Shown here: one piece after another, positions 1 through 9,223 of the stretch
Position numbering within the stretch: the first letter of the stretch is position 1
How the letters are laid out: the number at the start of each line of letters is the position of its first letter
Assembly: GCA_001986395.2 (NCBI GenBank)
Contig: MQVO02000072.1
Span: forward strand, 1 to 64,000
Reading direction: 5' to 3'
Source of the DNA: Irpex lacteus
Lineage: Eukaryota; Basidiomycota; Agaricomycetes; Polyporales; Irpicaceae
DNA length: 64,000 nt
Notes under the pieces: generated by a model
What the model was told of the DNA's origin: nothing
Databases searched by the model: none
What the model saw: the letters and a program-made list of their open reading frames with translations, nothing else
Translations under genes and position numbers: made by a program

Positions 1-64
1 GTCGTCCCCGACTTGCCAAATGCGGCTCGGCCTTTATGCAGTGACTCGGCCTCGAGGCTGACGC

Positions 65-2327
65 ATGTCGGCGCCAATAACTCTTCATCAACCTGTCCCA
101 CAACCTGCTGCGCCCCCAACACCACCATGTCGTCCACCACCATACAACACCCAAGTCGATCGCCCTGCGCAACGTTCGTGCATTCTCGACCGCCTGAACA
201 ACGATGAGGCGACCTCGGTCTTGACCGACGAGTTCGCCAGTGAGTCCAATGGGCCATGGTAAGTAAAGCGGCCGTGGTAACCTCCACAGAACTAACGTGC
301 GTGGACACCATAGGAGACGTCTGCTAGAGGACAAGTCCGTCCTCACCGAGAACACTGCGCTCAACAGCCAGGTGATCGAGGCGATGATGTCTCTGGCCGA
401 GCTCTTCGACGATCACCCCAAGGACGCCACCGCTCGGCTTCGCCAGGCGTTTGAGAAGTCTGGTGCCAGTACCGAGTTCGGTCTGCCCGTGCTCGCTCCT
501 CGAAACGACGGTGAGGAAGACGTAGAGTCGCCGAATGAAGAGCGTGAAGAGGAAGGGGACGAGGCCGAAGAGGAGGACGAGGAAGGCGACGAGGAGGCGG
601 GTGAAAAAGGGTAAGAGCGATGACGAAGAAGAGGAGGACGAGGGATGAAGACCAGGAGGGTGAAGAAGGACCAGTCGACGCCCCGGCCGGAGGAGTCTTC
701 TGACGAGTCGGTCGGGGAACAGGAGGCCAACAAGAAGTCGTCGTCGTCCTCGGTCGGCCGAGGAGTCCTCTGATGAGTCTGTCAAGATTACGGGCTCGAA
801 GAAGGGCAAGGAGAGAGCCGAAGACAGTGGAGTACGAGGATAGCGACGAGGGACGACGAGAAGATCATCAAGAAGGAGCCTGGCACCGAGACTGCCCCTG
901 GCTCGGACGAGATGGATGTCGACGAGGAGCCCGTTGTTCCTGCAAGCCAGCCCGGGCCCGCTGCTACGACCAGGCCTCGCCCTCGGCCAGTCCCTCGCAA
1001 GGTCGAACCGGCCAAGCCTGCTCCCGTGGCTGCGACCCCCGAGGTCCAGACGGCCGCTCCTGCCACCGCAGCAGTACCTCGCCGTCGTCGTAAGCTGTAC
1101 AAGTTCGTCGCCGTGGAACGCAATCTTCGGGTACGTGATGCTGCTCTTAGTGGCCGAGGTTATATGCTGACAAAGTTTTTGGCGTAGTGTGGTACATGCG
1201 TCGAGCACAAGATCGACGTCTGCCGCGTTCGCCTCGACCACGGCGGCCAAGTCATGAGCTGCGTGACCTGCAGCGGCGAAAGGTCCACTGCACCTACAAG
1301 CAGAACGAGGTCGACGAGAGGAGCAAGGCAGTACTGGCCTGGATGAAAAAGAAGAAGATCGCGCTGGAAGACCTGGCCATCGAGTCAGACCCCGAGAAGA
1401 AGAAGCCCGCCTCGAAGAAGGGTGTCAAAGGGGGCCCGAAGACTCCCACGAAGGGAAAACGTGTGGCGAAGGCTGAGCCCGTGGCAAGTGGTGAGGAAGA
1501 TACGCCCAAAGCTGCGAAGACGTTGGCCAAGCCCACTCGGCCCTCGGTCAAGGCTGCGGGTAAGGCCGCGCTGCCTGCCCCTATTCCTCGTCGGTCCACA
1601 CGTCAGAGTACCGGTACGTGTTGCAGTGGCTGTGGATTGTTAGCGAGCTGACGGTTGTGTTCAGCGGCAAAGGCGGCCGCCCAGATCGAGGAGAAACCAG
1701 CCGCCCCTGTTACCACTCGGTCGAAGGCTCGACCCTCCATGCCTCCACCTCCTCCTCGGTCGCCCTCTCAGGCACCCGCAGACCTCTCTCCCCATGGCTC
1801 CCGTGCTCGCGCTGCCATCGTATAGTCCTGCGATGGGCACCTATCGTGGTAAGTCCAGCCCACTCGTCGTACCCTGCTCGCGTTGCTGACCGAGCGCAGG
1901 CCAGCTGCCGTTCGAGTCCCCGGCCATGTCCGGGCGCACTCTATCCGGTGCCTCGTCGTTCTCCATCGGTACGTCTGCCTCGTCGGGTCTCGAGGACTTC
2001 CATCGTATGCGGATCCAGCAGGCCGAGGGCGAACTTCAGCAGGAGCAGCTCGGCCTTCGGGCGGCTGAGCGTCGTGTTAAGGCGGCCGAGGCCCACCTCG
2101 CTGCGTGTCGTCTCGAGTACGAAGAATGGCGAAGGGAGCAGCCTGCTATTGCGTCGTCGTCCCAGGACCCATTCCTCGCAGCTGCCACCTCTCGCGGCCT
2201 AGCCCTCGACGACCAACCTCCACCTACGAAGCGGCTGCGCGTTGAAGTGCCCAAGTCCGAGGTCGTAGATGCGAGCAAGACGAAGAGCTCGGGAGCGTCG
2301 AAGAAGAAGGGAAAGGGAAAGGCGTAG
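65..2327 (+). pseudogene. Frameshifted cysteine-rich, acidic/basic low-complexity gene antisense to the retrotransposon
   Basis: A coding trace runs from ATG 65 to the stop at 2325-2327. Exon 1 (65-258) joins 314 onward in frame. A Glu/Asp-rich stretch follows, then a Pro/Ala/Arg region, then a Cys cluster (C-x2-C, later C-x2-C and K-x-H-C-T-Y) spanning an intron at 1132-1191. After it comes a Lys-rich segment, and the end is an Ala/Glu/Arg helix likely to form a coiled coil with a Lys/Gly tail. Splice sites at 1615/1664 and near 1851/1898 are plausible. The frame breaks at about 614, 770, 850, 1285 and 1820, so no full-length product can be read. It shares the recurrent GGCCGAG word with the neighbouring element and may be an extra ORF of that element or of a relative. 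I do not recognise the family. Confidence 0.5.
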
Positions 2328-2912
2328 TGTCCGTTAGTTGTCGTTTCGGCCGAGGTCCTCTTGTACTAGTATTCCTGTGTGTCCGCTTGTGCGCCTTGTT
2401 CTGTCCTCTCGCGTGTTGTACCGTAAGACGTAGACGTCTTCGCTGTGGTAATAAATCGGCTGGCTGATCAGAAATGCAAAGGAGTGTGGGAAAGAGATGT
2501 AGAAGCTACGTGTGAAAGGTAGAATGTGATGAGTTTCGATGATTTTATCTATGTCCGAGGGTGTAAACGTGGAATATGGGCGAAAAACGGGAAGATAGAA
2601 GGTTCAGGGTTCTGGGGTCTCTGCTTCTCTGGGTAAGGGCCAACGTTACCGTCTCCCTCCTCCCTACTGAAACAAAGAAGCCCTGTCCCCAGGGCAAGAG
2701 GTAAAAGGGTTGGCAGCCTCAGAGACGAGCTCATCATAGACCGAAGAGGCAACCGCCTTTAAAGGCGAGTTGCGTGCGAAAAAAAAAAAAAAAAAAAAAA
2801 TAGGGTGTTGTCCGTGCGTGAGGGGAAGGATAAGAAAACAAAGTGAGAAATGCGGAAAAGATGATAAGGAGTGGAATGGCGCGAGGAAGGGAGAAAGCAC
2901 CGGTGGATGAGA
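2328..2912. other. Spacer between the plus-strand gene and pol
   Basis: No gene seen. It holds an AATAAA at 2450-2455 after the plus-strand gene, a pyrimidine run at about 2653-2667 that reads as a polypurine tract on the element's coding strand, and a 22-base A run at 2779-2800. No copy of the sequence at 9.3-10.6 kb was recognised here, so the 3' LTR is not located. Confidence 0.4.
2779..2800. repeat. Mononucleotide run A(22)
   Basis: Twenty-two consecutive A on the plus strand. It lies downstream of pol in the pol direction and about 325 bases after the AATAAA of the plus-strand gene, too far to be that gene's poly(A) tail. Confidence 0.9.
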
Positions 2913-5900
2913 TTAGGGTTGAGGAAGGTCCTCTGCGTCGTCGTCGTGTTCGTTGACAACGTCCTGAGGTTCGTCGAGGTCATCGTCCCCTTGAGAAGTG
3001 CTGTCGGCCAGCTCGCGCAGACGTTCAGGAGTAATATCTGCAAAGCCATCCGGTAACGGGATAGAGCGTCGGGCAAGGTAAGGAACCACGCGAAATGCGG
3101 CCACAGGTCGGTCCAGGACCGAGCCGTCCAGCTCGCAGAGCACGTAGGCACCTCCGCGGTTGCGAGTGATAACGATGAGTGGGCCGAGGTAGCGAGGGCG
3201 CATTTTACGATTGAGAGCCTTCTCGATGGCGGTGTTCCGGATCAGGACCAGGGATCCTCGAGAAAAGTTGAAGTCCTTGATGGTATGAGCGTTGTCCTGT
3301 TCGAACCGTCGTGCAGCCTGTTTCCTGGACTCGACGACGTCATCGCGTAGCTTCTGCAGGTCCGACCGACGCTTTTGGAGAGCTAGGGCACGGCGAGAGA
3401 TGAGGTCGGTCGTGGTGAGGATGGAGTCGGGAGGGGGCTGCAAGTAGGTAGCTTCGATGATGTCGAGAGGGATGATCGGATGGGTACCAGTTACTGCGAA
3501 GTACGGTGAGCAGCCCATGCGTTTGCGGACAGTGATACGCTCGGACCAGAAGACCGAGGCTGAGACCGAGGCCCACTTAGATGCGTCACCGTCGGCCGCT
3601 TTGAAGAGAGCTTGCCGGACGTCGTAGTGTGCCCGTTCAACTTGTCCGTTGGCACGAGAGTTGTACCCGCTGATACGAATGTGAGTGATGTGATAGCGCT
3701 TAGCGAGGTACTCGATGGCAGCGACAAAGGCTCCTCCGTTGTCAGAGACAATCTCGGACAGACCGCCCCATCGACACAGAATGTCCTCGAACAGCCAGTC
3801 GCCGATGGTCTTGCCAGTCTCCGTCCTCAGTGCACGGAACTCAGGATAATGCGTGAGCGAGCAACGACCTTGGACGATATACTTGAACCCGGCCGACTTG
3901 GGTAAGTGCATAGTGTCGACGTATATCTTGGCAAAGAGAGGGGCCGGCTGCGCAACCGTGGGAGGGATGAGGATTTGACGCTTCTGGCGAGTTTGACAGA
4001 TGTGGCAGGTCCGAACGTACCAAGCCACGTCCGCAATGTGGAAGGGCCACCAGAAGCGTTCCGATATCATGACTGTGGTAGCATAGACACCGCGATGCGC
4101 TGCTCGGTCATGACACTCCCGTAGGATCCGGATTCGGTCGGAGGGCATGACGACTAACTTGTGGGCACCCGACGGGTCACGCTTCCAGAGCCTCCCGCCG
4201 TCGACGAAGAACTGGGTAGCGAAGCGAACGAAGGCGTGTAAAGCTTTCTCGGACAGGCCCGAGGGCGGTACGAAGGTGTCCAGAAAGGCTGGAATCTCGG
4301 CCAACTTGTCGTCCGCGTCAGAGGCCTTCTTCGTACGAGGTACCTGCTGGTAGTCGACGTCCAACGGCTCCTCAGCTACGGATTGTGAGAAGGAAGAGGA
4401 AAGAGAGGGGACCCGAGGACGGAGCTGCGCCCATATGTGCATAGTGAGGAAGCAGGGACCCAACGGGTTTTCGTCTTCGTCGTCTTCAGGAGGGTCAGGG
4501 TCCCCAGGCTGAGGAGGTCGACGAGAGAGACCATCCGGACCGTGTCTCTCACCAGGGACGTGGACTAGGGTGAAGTGGAAGGTAAGGATGGCAGCAATCC
4601 AACGGTTGATGGAGGCCGAAGGCGCGAGGTCGGGATTTTGGATCATGCCTTTGATATGCTGCGCGTCCACTTCCACGACCAGATTACGTACCCCGATGAT
4701 ATACAGCTTTAAGGCCTTGAGCGAGCGATAGAGACCGTAGAGTTCGAGCTTCGGCTGAGAGAACCGAGATTCACGGTCGTTGAGTGTGATCGAGCCGAAG
4801 CGAGAGTAATAGCGAACTTTCGGGTTGGTAGAGTCGCACTGAGCCAGGAAGTGACCGATCGCCAGGTATGAGGTATCGACAGCGAGAATGACAGGGGCAC
4901 CGGAAGTGTAGTCGATAGCACGCAGAGCAGGTGAATCAAGGAGAGCCTGCTTGAGGTCGGCTTGCGCTCGGTCCTGATCAGGGCCCCATTCGAAGGCTGC
5001 GTCCTTTCTGGTAAGCTTGACAAGGTGGTGTGCCCGGTGAGCGAAGTTCTTGATAAAGATGCGCACAACGCCAACCGTACCCAGGAATGCGCGGACCTCG
5101 GAGAGGCTCTTGCAGGGTCCCCAGTTCCGTATGGCGCGTACACGATCCTCCTCGGGTATGCGGCCCTCGGGCGTACAGCAGGAGCCTACGACCGAGTACT
5201 TGCGGGCAAGCAAAATCGACTTCGGCCCAGAGAACGTGCCACCAACGTACCGAACTCGAGCGACGACCCTGTTAAGATTGTCGAAGTGTTCTCGAACAAA
5301 TCGTCGAATGCCCGGATTCTCGGGTATCCGTTCCCAGTCGCCATTAGGTAGCCGATACTCGTCCTTCGGTCCTCGGACGGGTACGTCGTCGATGTAGGGG
5401 ATAGTGACATGAGGAATTTCGGGTTGCAGAATGTAGGTGACATCGTCGTGAAAGATGGGTACGCTGTTGGTCCAGCCCATAGGTAGAGTTGTAATGCGCA
5501 TGGCACCGAATGGTGTTTGGAAGGTGGTCATATCGCGAGACGACTCGGCCAATGGCCGGTTGTCGTACCCGACGAATAGATCAAGGATCCCTCCACAGGC
5601 TCGGCCGCCAAACGTTTCGGCCAAGTGTTCAGGAAGAGGAGGAATACCAGAGTGTTGGATGGTGACCCGGTTGAGCGGTTCGAGGGAGTGCACAATCCGA
5701 AGTTTGCCAGTCTTCTTTGCCACTGGAAACCAGCGACTCCGATAGGTAGCATTCGACGGTTCGTACACCCCGGCCTTGATTTTCTCGAGGATGATTCGGC
5801 AGCATTCGTCGTAGATGCCCGGTGGGATTGGCATGTTCCGCTCCACCCAGGGCACATGAGGGACGACTGGAAATTCTACAGGTGGAAAGAAGTCAGTACG

Positions 5901-6569
5901 AAAACTACCACGCTCATCGTCGGTCCAAGCAAAGGCCTGGTTGTGCAAAGAAACAAAGTAATGCAGAAGGCGTCGCTCCTCCGGAAGCCAAAACGCATCG
6001 CCGTGACGGCCGTCCAGCTCCGTCATGCGATCTTGCGTGTACCGCCCAGTAGGAACAAAATTGGGAATGTGGGCATAATCGAGAAAGGGCATGGCCGAAA
6101 GCGGGTCGCCCGAAATATTGCGTACTATGCGGTACTCTTTGGGCAGCTCCGTTTTCACAGGGCGAACCTTCAGATGCACCGGCTTGTACTTTTTCTTCGC
6201 GCCAACGAAAATATGGCGAAGGGTATCGGGTGTAGCACCGAGGGCATGCCACATAGAAGCAGAAAAAGAGGAGACGAGGTCGAGGAGAGGAAGGGAAGAT
6301 ATGTGGTTTTGAAGGTTATCGTCAGAAAAGGCAGAGAGACAGAAAGAAAGAAACTGAGAGTTGATCGAGGAGAGAGGAATAGAGGGTGATTCAAAGAGAG
6401 AAAGCGAAAGGGAGACGGAGTCAATGTCCGAGACAATAGCTAGTGTGGAAGGAGAGGTAGAGTCCGTTTGTGAAGCAAGGGTCGGAGAAGAGGAATCGTC
6501 GATCGAGGAGAGTGAAAAGGTGTGGTATAAAGGATCTCCTCGAGGGGTGCTCGACTCCTCGATCCTCAA
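2913..6569 (-). CDS. Ty3/gypsy pol: reverse transcriptase, RNase H, integrase
   Basis: An open frame of about 1,218 codons starting in the -1 frame at the end of gag; it has no ATG of its own at the junction, which fits frameshift expression. Reverse transcriptase has the catalytic Y-I-D-D near residue 390. RNase H begins with A-V-D-T-S-Y near 561. Integrase has an H-H-C-C zinc finger (ending C-H-I-C near 850) and the D,D,E triad: V-D-T-M near 886, S-D-N-G-G near 941, and Glu in N-G-Q-V-E-R near 975. A G-P-L/Y-like module follows near 1128, then an acidic tail. No chromodomain was recognised. All catalytic residues appear present, so the enzyme could be active. Confidence 0.93.
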   Translation of the reverse strand: MRIEESSTPRGDPLYHTFSLSSIDDSSSPTLASQTDSTSPSTLAIVSDIDSVSLSLSLFESPSIPLSSINSQFLSFCLSAFSDDNLQNHISSLPLLDLVSSFSASMWHALGATPDTLRHIFVGAKKKYKPVHLKVRPVKTELPKEYRIVRNISGDPLSAMPFLDYAHIPNFVPTGRYTQDRMTELDGRHGDAFWLPEERRLLHYFVSLHNQAFAWTDDERGSFRTDFFPPVEFPVVPHVPWVERNMPIPPGIYDECCRIILEKIKAGVYEPSNATYRSRWFPVAKKTGKLRIVHSLEPLNRVTIQHSGIPPLPEHLAETFGGRACGGILDLFVGYDNRPLAESSRDMTTFQTPFGAMRITTLPMGWTNSVPIFHDDVTYILQPEIPHVTIPYIDDVPVRGPKDEYRLPNGDWERIPENPGIRRFVREHFDNLNRVVARVRYVGGTFSGPKSILLARKYSVVGSCCTPEGRIPEEDRVRAIRNWGPCKSLSEVRAFLGTVGVVRIFIKNFAHRAHHLVKLTRKDAAFEWGPDQDRAQADLKQALLDSPALRAIDYTSGAPVILAVDTSYLAIGHFLAQCDSTNPKVRYYSRFGSITLNDRESRFSQPKLELYGLYRSLKALKLYIIGVRNLVVEVDAQHIKGMIQNPDLAPSASINRWIAAILTFHFTLVHVPGERHGPDGLSRRPPQPGDPDPPEDDEDENPLGPCFLTMHIWAQLRPRVPSLSSSFSQSVAEEPLDVDYQQVPRTKKASDADDKLAEIPAFLDTFVPPSGLSEKALHAFVRFATQFFVDGGRLWKRDPSGAHKLVVMPSDRIRILRECHDRAAHRGVYATTVMISERFWWPFHIADVAWYVRTCHICQTRQKRQILIPPTVAQPAPLFAKIYVDTMHLPKSAGFKYIVQGRCSLTHYPEFRALRTETGKTIGDWLFEDILCRWGGLSEIVSDNGGAFVAAIEYLAKRYHITHIRISGYNSRANGQVERAHYDVRQALFKAADGDASKWASVSASVFWSERITVRKRMGCSPYFAVTGTHPIIPLDIIEATYLQPPPDSILTTTDLISRRALALQKRRSDLQKLRDDVVESRKQAARRFEQDNAHTIKDFNFSRGSLVLIRNTAIEKALNRKMRPRYLGPLIVITRNRGGAYVLCELDGSVLDRPVAAFRVVPYLARRSIPLPDGFADITPERLRELADSTSQGDDDLDEPQDVVNEHDDDAEDLPQP

Positions 6570-8830
6570 AAACCCCGTTCGGGCATCCTGAACCGAGGTC
6601 GGCCGCGGGGCAACGTCGGGATGGTGATGCTGCGACCTGTGTTCGGGCAGTGGAGTTCGATAGTCTGGTCCTCGTTCTTGTAGTTGCGGACGACCGACGC
6701 GGCCAGAACGTCGAAAGGGCGTCCAAGCAGGATATCGTATGCGGCTTCGCGAATGACGTGGACTTGGAGGTAGAAGATCATCCCTCCAATCGCGAAAGGA
6801 ACGTTTCGAGCCAGGCCGAGAGAACGGTCAACGCCTCCATTTGCGCTCTGCATGTGCAAGACAACGCTGGGGTCATAGGACAGCCCCAACTCATGACAGA
6901 CGGCTTCGGAGCAGGCCACGATCTGGCACCCAGGATCAAGGATGCAGTCGACCTCTTCTTGCTCGGCCACGAGAGCTCGGACGGTGCGCAACGAACTCGA
7001 CTCGCTTGCAACCTTCACCGGCCGAGGTTCTTCGCCTGGGGCTAGTGAGCGAAGGTAGGCCTCGTAAGGGTCGGTGATTCGATAGACTCCTCGTGGTAAG
7101 TCCCCCTGCTGCGTGAGCACCTCAGGACTCGGTAGGCGCACCTCGTCGGCATCGTTGTAGAAGGCGGCCGACGGCAACGAGCTTGGTTGGGCAGGAGTGC
7201 GCTTGGGGGTGACAAGGGATCGAAGGTTCGTGCGGACGTCAGGAGAGATAGCGAGGAGTTCTTCGGCCGTGATGAGGAAGCTGTTCTGCTTGAGAGCCCG
7301 GTCCAACACTACCTCGGCCGTCTTTGCGTTTTCGACGGGAGCAGCAGTGCGAAAGGCTGGCTCACGAGTGGTTGGCTTAGGTGGTGCCGCAACGTTACGG
7401 GAGGACGGAGGAAGGTATGTGGCATCCTTCACACTCGCCAGTGGGTGCTCAGGCTGACCCTGCGATGGCTCTACTCGGTCCTCGGACTGCACTGGTTGTG
7501 GTACTGTACGAGCGGTGGCCGAGGGTTGTGATGACTCGGCCGAGGAGTCGGAAGGCGCAGGCGGGGCTGGAGTTCGTGATGTGGGCGCTGGGGTAGTAGG
7601 GCGACGGCGATATTTGTTGGATAAAGGAGGAACGTCGACTTCGACCCGGCCCCGCTTCAGTGCGTAGATTTCCTGCTCCAGAGCAAGAATACGCTCTTCC
7701 TGGTCCCGTTGGTAAACGTAAGAAGACGCCTGGCCGTCGTAAGTGGTACCCCCGACGAGCTCAACTAGCATGGACTCGGCTGGCTCAAAGTCTGGGGTTA
7801 CATCGCTGTACGACAGTGTTCCAGCTGCACGCTGGCCGGGGTTACGACGATGCCACTCGTTGACTCGGTCGCGCATGTTCTCTCCTGGTATGCTCCGAGG
7901 TACAAAGATCCCAGTAGGCAAGACTACCTTGTTCTCGGCATTCCTCCGAATTAACCCGGCTGCTATATCGGCAGCGACCTTTTCGCAGTTGTTGACGCGA
8001 CAGTCAGGGCCACCGCAATAGTGACACTTAGCTGATGCCTGCGAGGAAGGTCCACTGGAAGGTGGCCGAGGGACGGCAGGAGGTGTTGCGCCAGGGTTAA
8101 GACGTCCGAGATACTCGAGTAATTTAGCGAAGTCTTCGACCTTGATGCTCGGAGAGACGGCGGAAGGCGATGATGTAGAGGAAGAAGTGGATGCAGAGGG
8201 CTCGAGCGAGACTGTGGCCGAGGTGGGGGCCGACAGGGCGGTCGACGTCCCCTGTAGATAGAACCTCATGGCCTCGTCCAGCGCAGCCATGCTGTAGCCG
8301 TCTCCGGGGTGAACATCAGGGTTTTTGACTTGCAGGCGAGTTGCAAGCGAAGAGAACTGGGGGCCGATAGCGTCCTGGCACCAGTGGTCTTGGTCGATGA
8401 CCGAGATCTTCTTCTTAGTGATCAGCCAGGCCGACTGGGTACGGTAGTTACGGAAGAATTCGGCCCAGTCACCGATCGTCTTGAAACCATTGGTACGCCA
8501 CTGACGGACGTAGTCAAGGAGACCCTGACGAGAGTACTTGACCGAGGCATCTGCCCCAGGGTAGAGCTGAAACACCTCGTCTTTCCAGTCATCGAAGGTC
8601 TTTCCTGCCTCGTCATAACTAGGGAGTGCTGCCCATTGATCCTCAATCTCGACAGGAACGTACCGAACGCCATAGGCCTTCTTTTCGGTCTCGTCGACGA
8701 TTTGTGCGCGATGAAGGAGATCGCCGAGTTCCTGGAAATAACGGGCGAGCGTCCGAGGCTTACGGGGATCGAATGTGGGCGCATGGTTGTCCCGGTTGAG
8801 GGGCATGGGAACTGCGTGTTGTTGTGCCAT
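6566..8830 (-). CDS. Ty3/gypsy Gag-protease polyprotein
   Basis: ATG at 8830 gives 754 residues. The first 200 look like a capsid-type helical domain. A Cys/His knuckle C-H-Y-C-x4-C-x4-C lies near residues 267-282, then a Pro/Ser/Ala linker. A retropepsin-like domain follows, with L-D-P-G-C near residue 630 and the downstream I-L-L-G-R-P strand. The usual D-S/T-G is D-P-G here. It ends at the slippery sequence at 6569-6575 with TGA directly after it. The frame is also open for 130 codons upstream of the ATG, so the true N terminus may be longer. Confidence 0.88.
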   Translation of the reverse strand: MAQQHAVPMPLNRDNHAPTFDPRKPRTLARYFQELGDLLHRAQIVDETEKKAYGVRYVPVEIEDQWAALPSYDEAGKTFDDWKDEVFQLYPGADASVKYSRQGLLDYVRQWRTNGFKTIGDWAEFFRNYRTQSAWLITKKKISVIDQDHWCQDAIGPQFSSLATRLQVKNPDVHPGDGYSMAALDEAMRFYLQGTSTALSAPTSATVSLEPSASTSSSTSSPSAVSPSIKVEDFAKLLEYLGRLNPGATPPAVPRPPSSGPSSQASAKCHYCGGPDCRVNNCEKVAADIAAGLIRRNAENKVVLPTGIFVPRSIPGENMRDRVNEWHRRNPGQRAAGTLSYSDVTPDFEPAESMLVELVGGTTYDGQASSYVYQRDQEERILALEQEIYALKRGRVEVDVPPLSNKYRRRPTTPAPTSRTPAPPAPSDSSAESSQPSATARTVPQPVQSEDRVEPSQGQPEHPLASVKDATYLPPSSRNVAAPPKPTTREPAFRTAAPVENAKTAEVVLDRALKQNSFLITAEELLAISPDVRTNLRSLVTPKRTPAQPSSLPSAAFYNDADEVRLPSPEVLTQQGDLPRGVYRITDPYEAYLRSLAPGEEPRPVKVASESSSLRTVRALVAEQEEVDCILDPGCQIVACSEAVCHELGLSYDPSVVLHMQSANGGVDRSLGLARNVPFAIGGMIFYLQVHVIREAAYDILLGRPFDVLAASVVRNYKNEDQTIELHCPNTGRSITIPTLPRGRPRFRMPERGF
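6569..6575 (-). promoter_or_regulatory. -1 ribosomal frameshift site G-GGT-TTT at the gag/pol junction
   Basis: On the coding strand the end of gag reads CGG GGT TTT TGA. The heptamer G GGT TTT matches the X XXY YYZ slippery pattern. A one-base backward slip enters TTG AGG ATC, exactly the pol frame, and bypasses the adjacent TGA. This is a sequence match only; no downstream pseudoknot was folded. Confidence 0.72.
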
Positions 8831-9220
8831 TTGTGTTCGAAGATGTTGGTTCTCGGCTTCGTAGATGTCGACGATTTCGAGAAGTCGTTGAGTGTGGGAT
8901 TCGCGGGCAAGGATATAATCAAGAGGAATGGGTTCAGGGGGTGGCTGTGATTCGTTGTCCGACTGGTCGGACGGGTTTGATAAGGATGAGGATTTTTCGG
9001 TCGGCTCCGAGAATTCTTCGGCCGATAGATACGCTGATTCTTCTGCGCCTACGCTAGGTGTACGGTGACGTGTGTTTCTTGGTTTGCGCCAAAGAGTGTC
9101 GGGATCGGTGAGCGGAGCAGCAACTGGGGCACCTCGACTCCGAGTGTGCCTAGAAGATCCTGCCGTGGAACTCGTGATTGGAAGTGGTATTGTTGTAACA
9201 GAGGTCAGAACCCGGTGATA
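8831..9220 (-). other. AUG-less open extension upstream of gag
   Basis: In the gag frame there is no stop for 130 codons before the annotated ATG, and no ATG either. The translated stretch is Ser/Thr/Pro/Glu-rich and ends with a helical segment next to the gag start. It could be translated from a non-AUG start or joined by splicing, or it could be leader that happens to be open. Confidence 0.5.
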
Positions 9221-9223
9221 TCA

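Noticed and set aside
324..1250. 308-codon minus-strand frame opposite the cysteine-rich gene
   Set aside because: Arg/Ser/Leu-rich shadow of the acidic plus-strand coding trace; no start context or domain.
2779..2800. A(22) as the poly(A) tail of a retroposed copy of the plus-strand gene
   Set aside because: It lies 450 bases after the stop and about 325 after the AATAAA, and the gene retains introns.
2328..2912. 3' LTR of the retrotransposon between the antisense gene and pol
   Set aside because: No similarity to the 9.3-10.6 kb region was recognised; the 3' LTR is more likely beyond the left edge.
5625..6389. 254-codon plus-strand frame
   Set aside because: Antisense of pol; begins at a TTG and has no recognisable motif.
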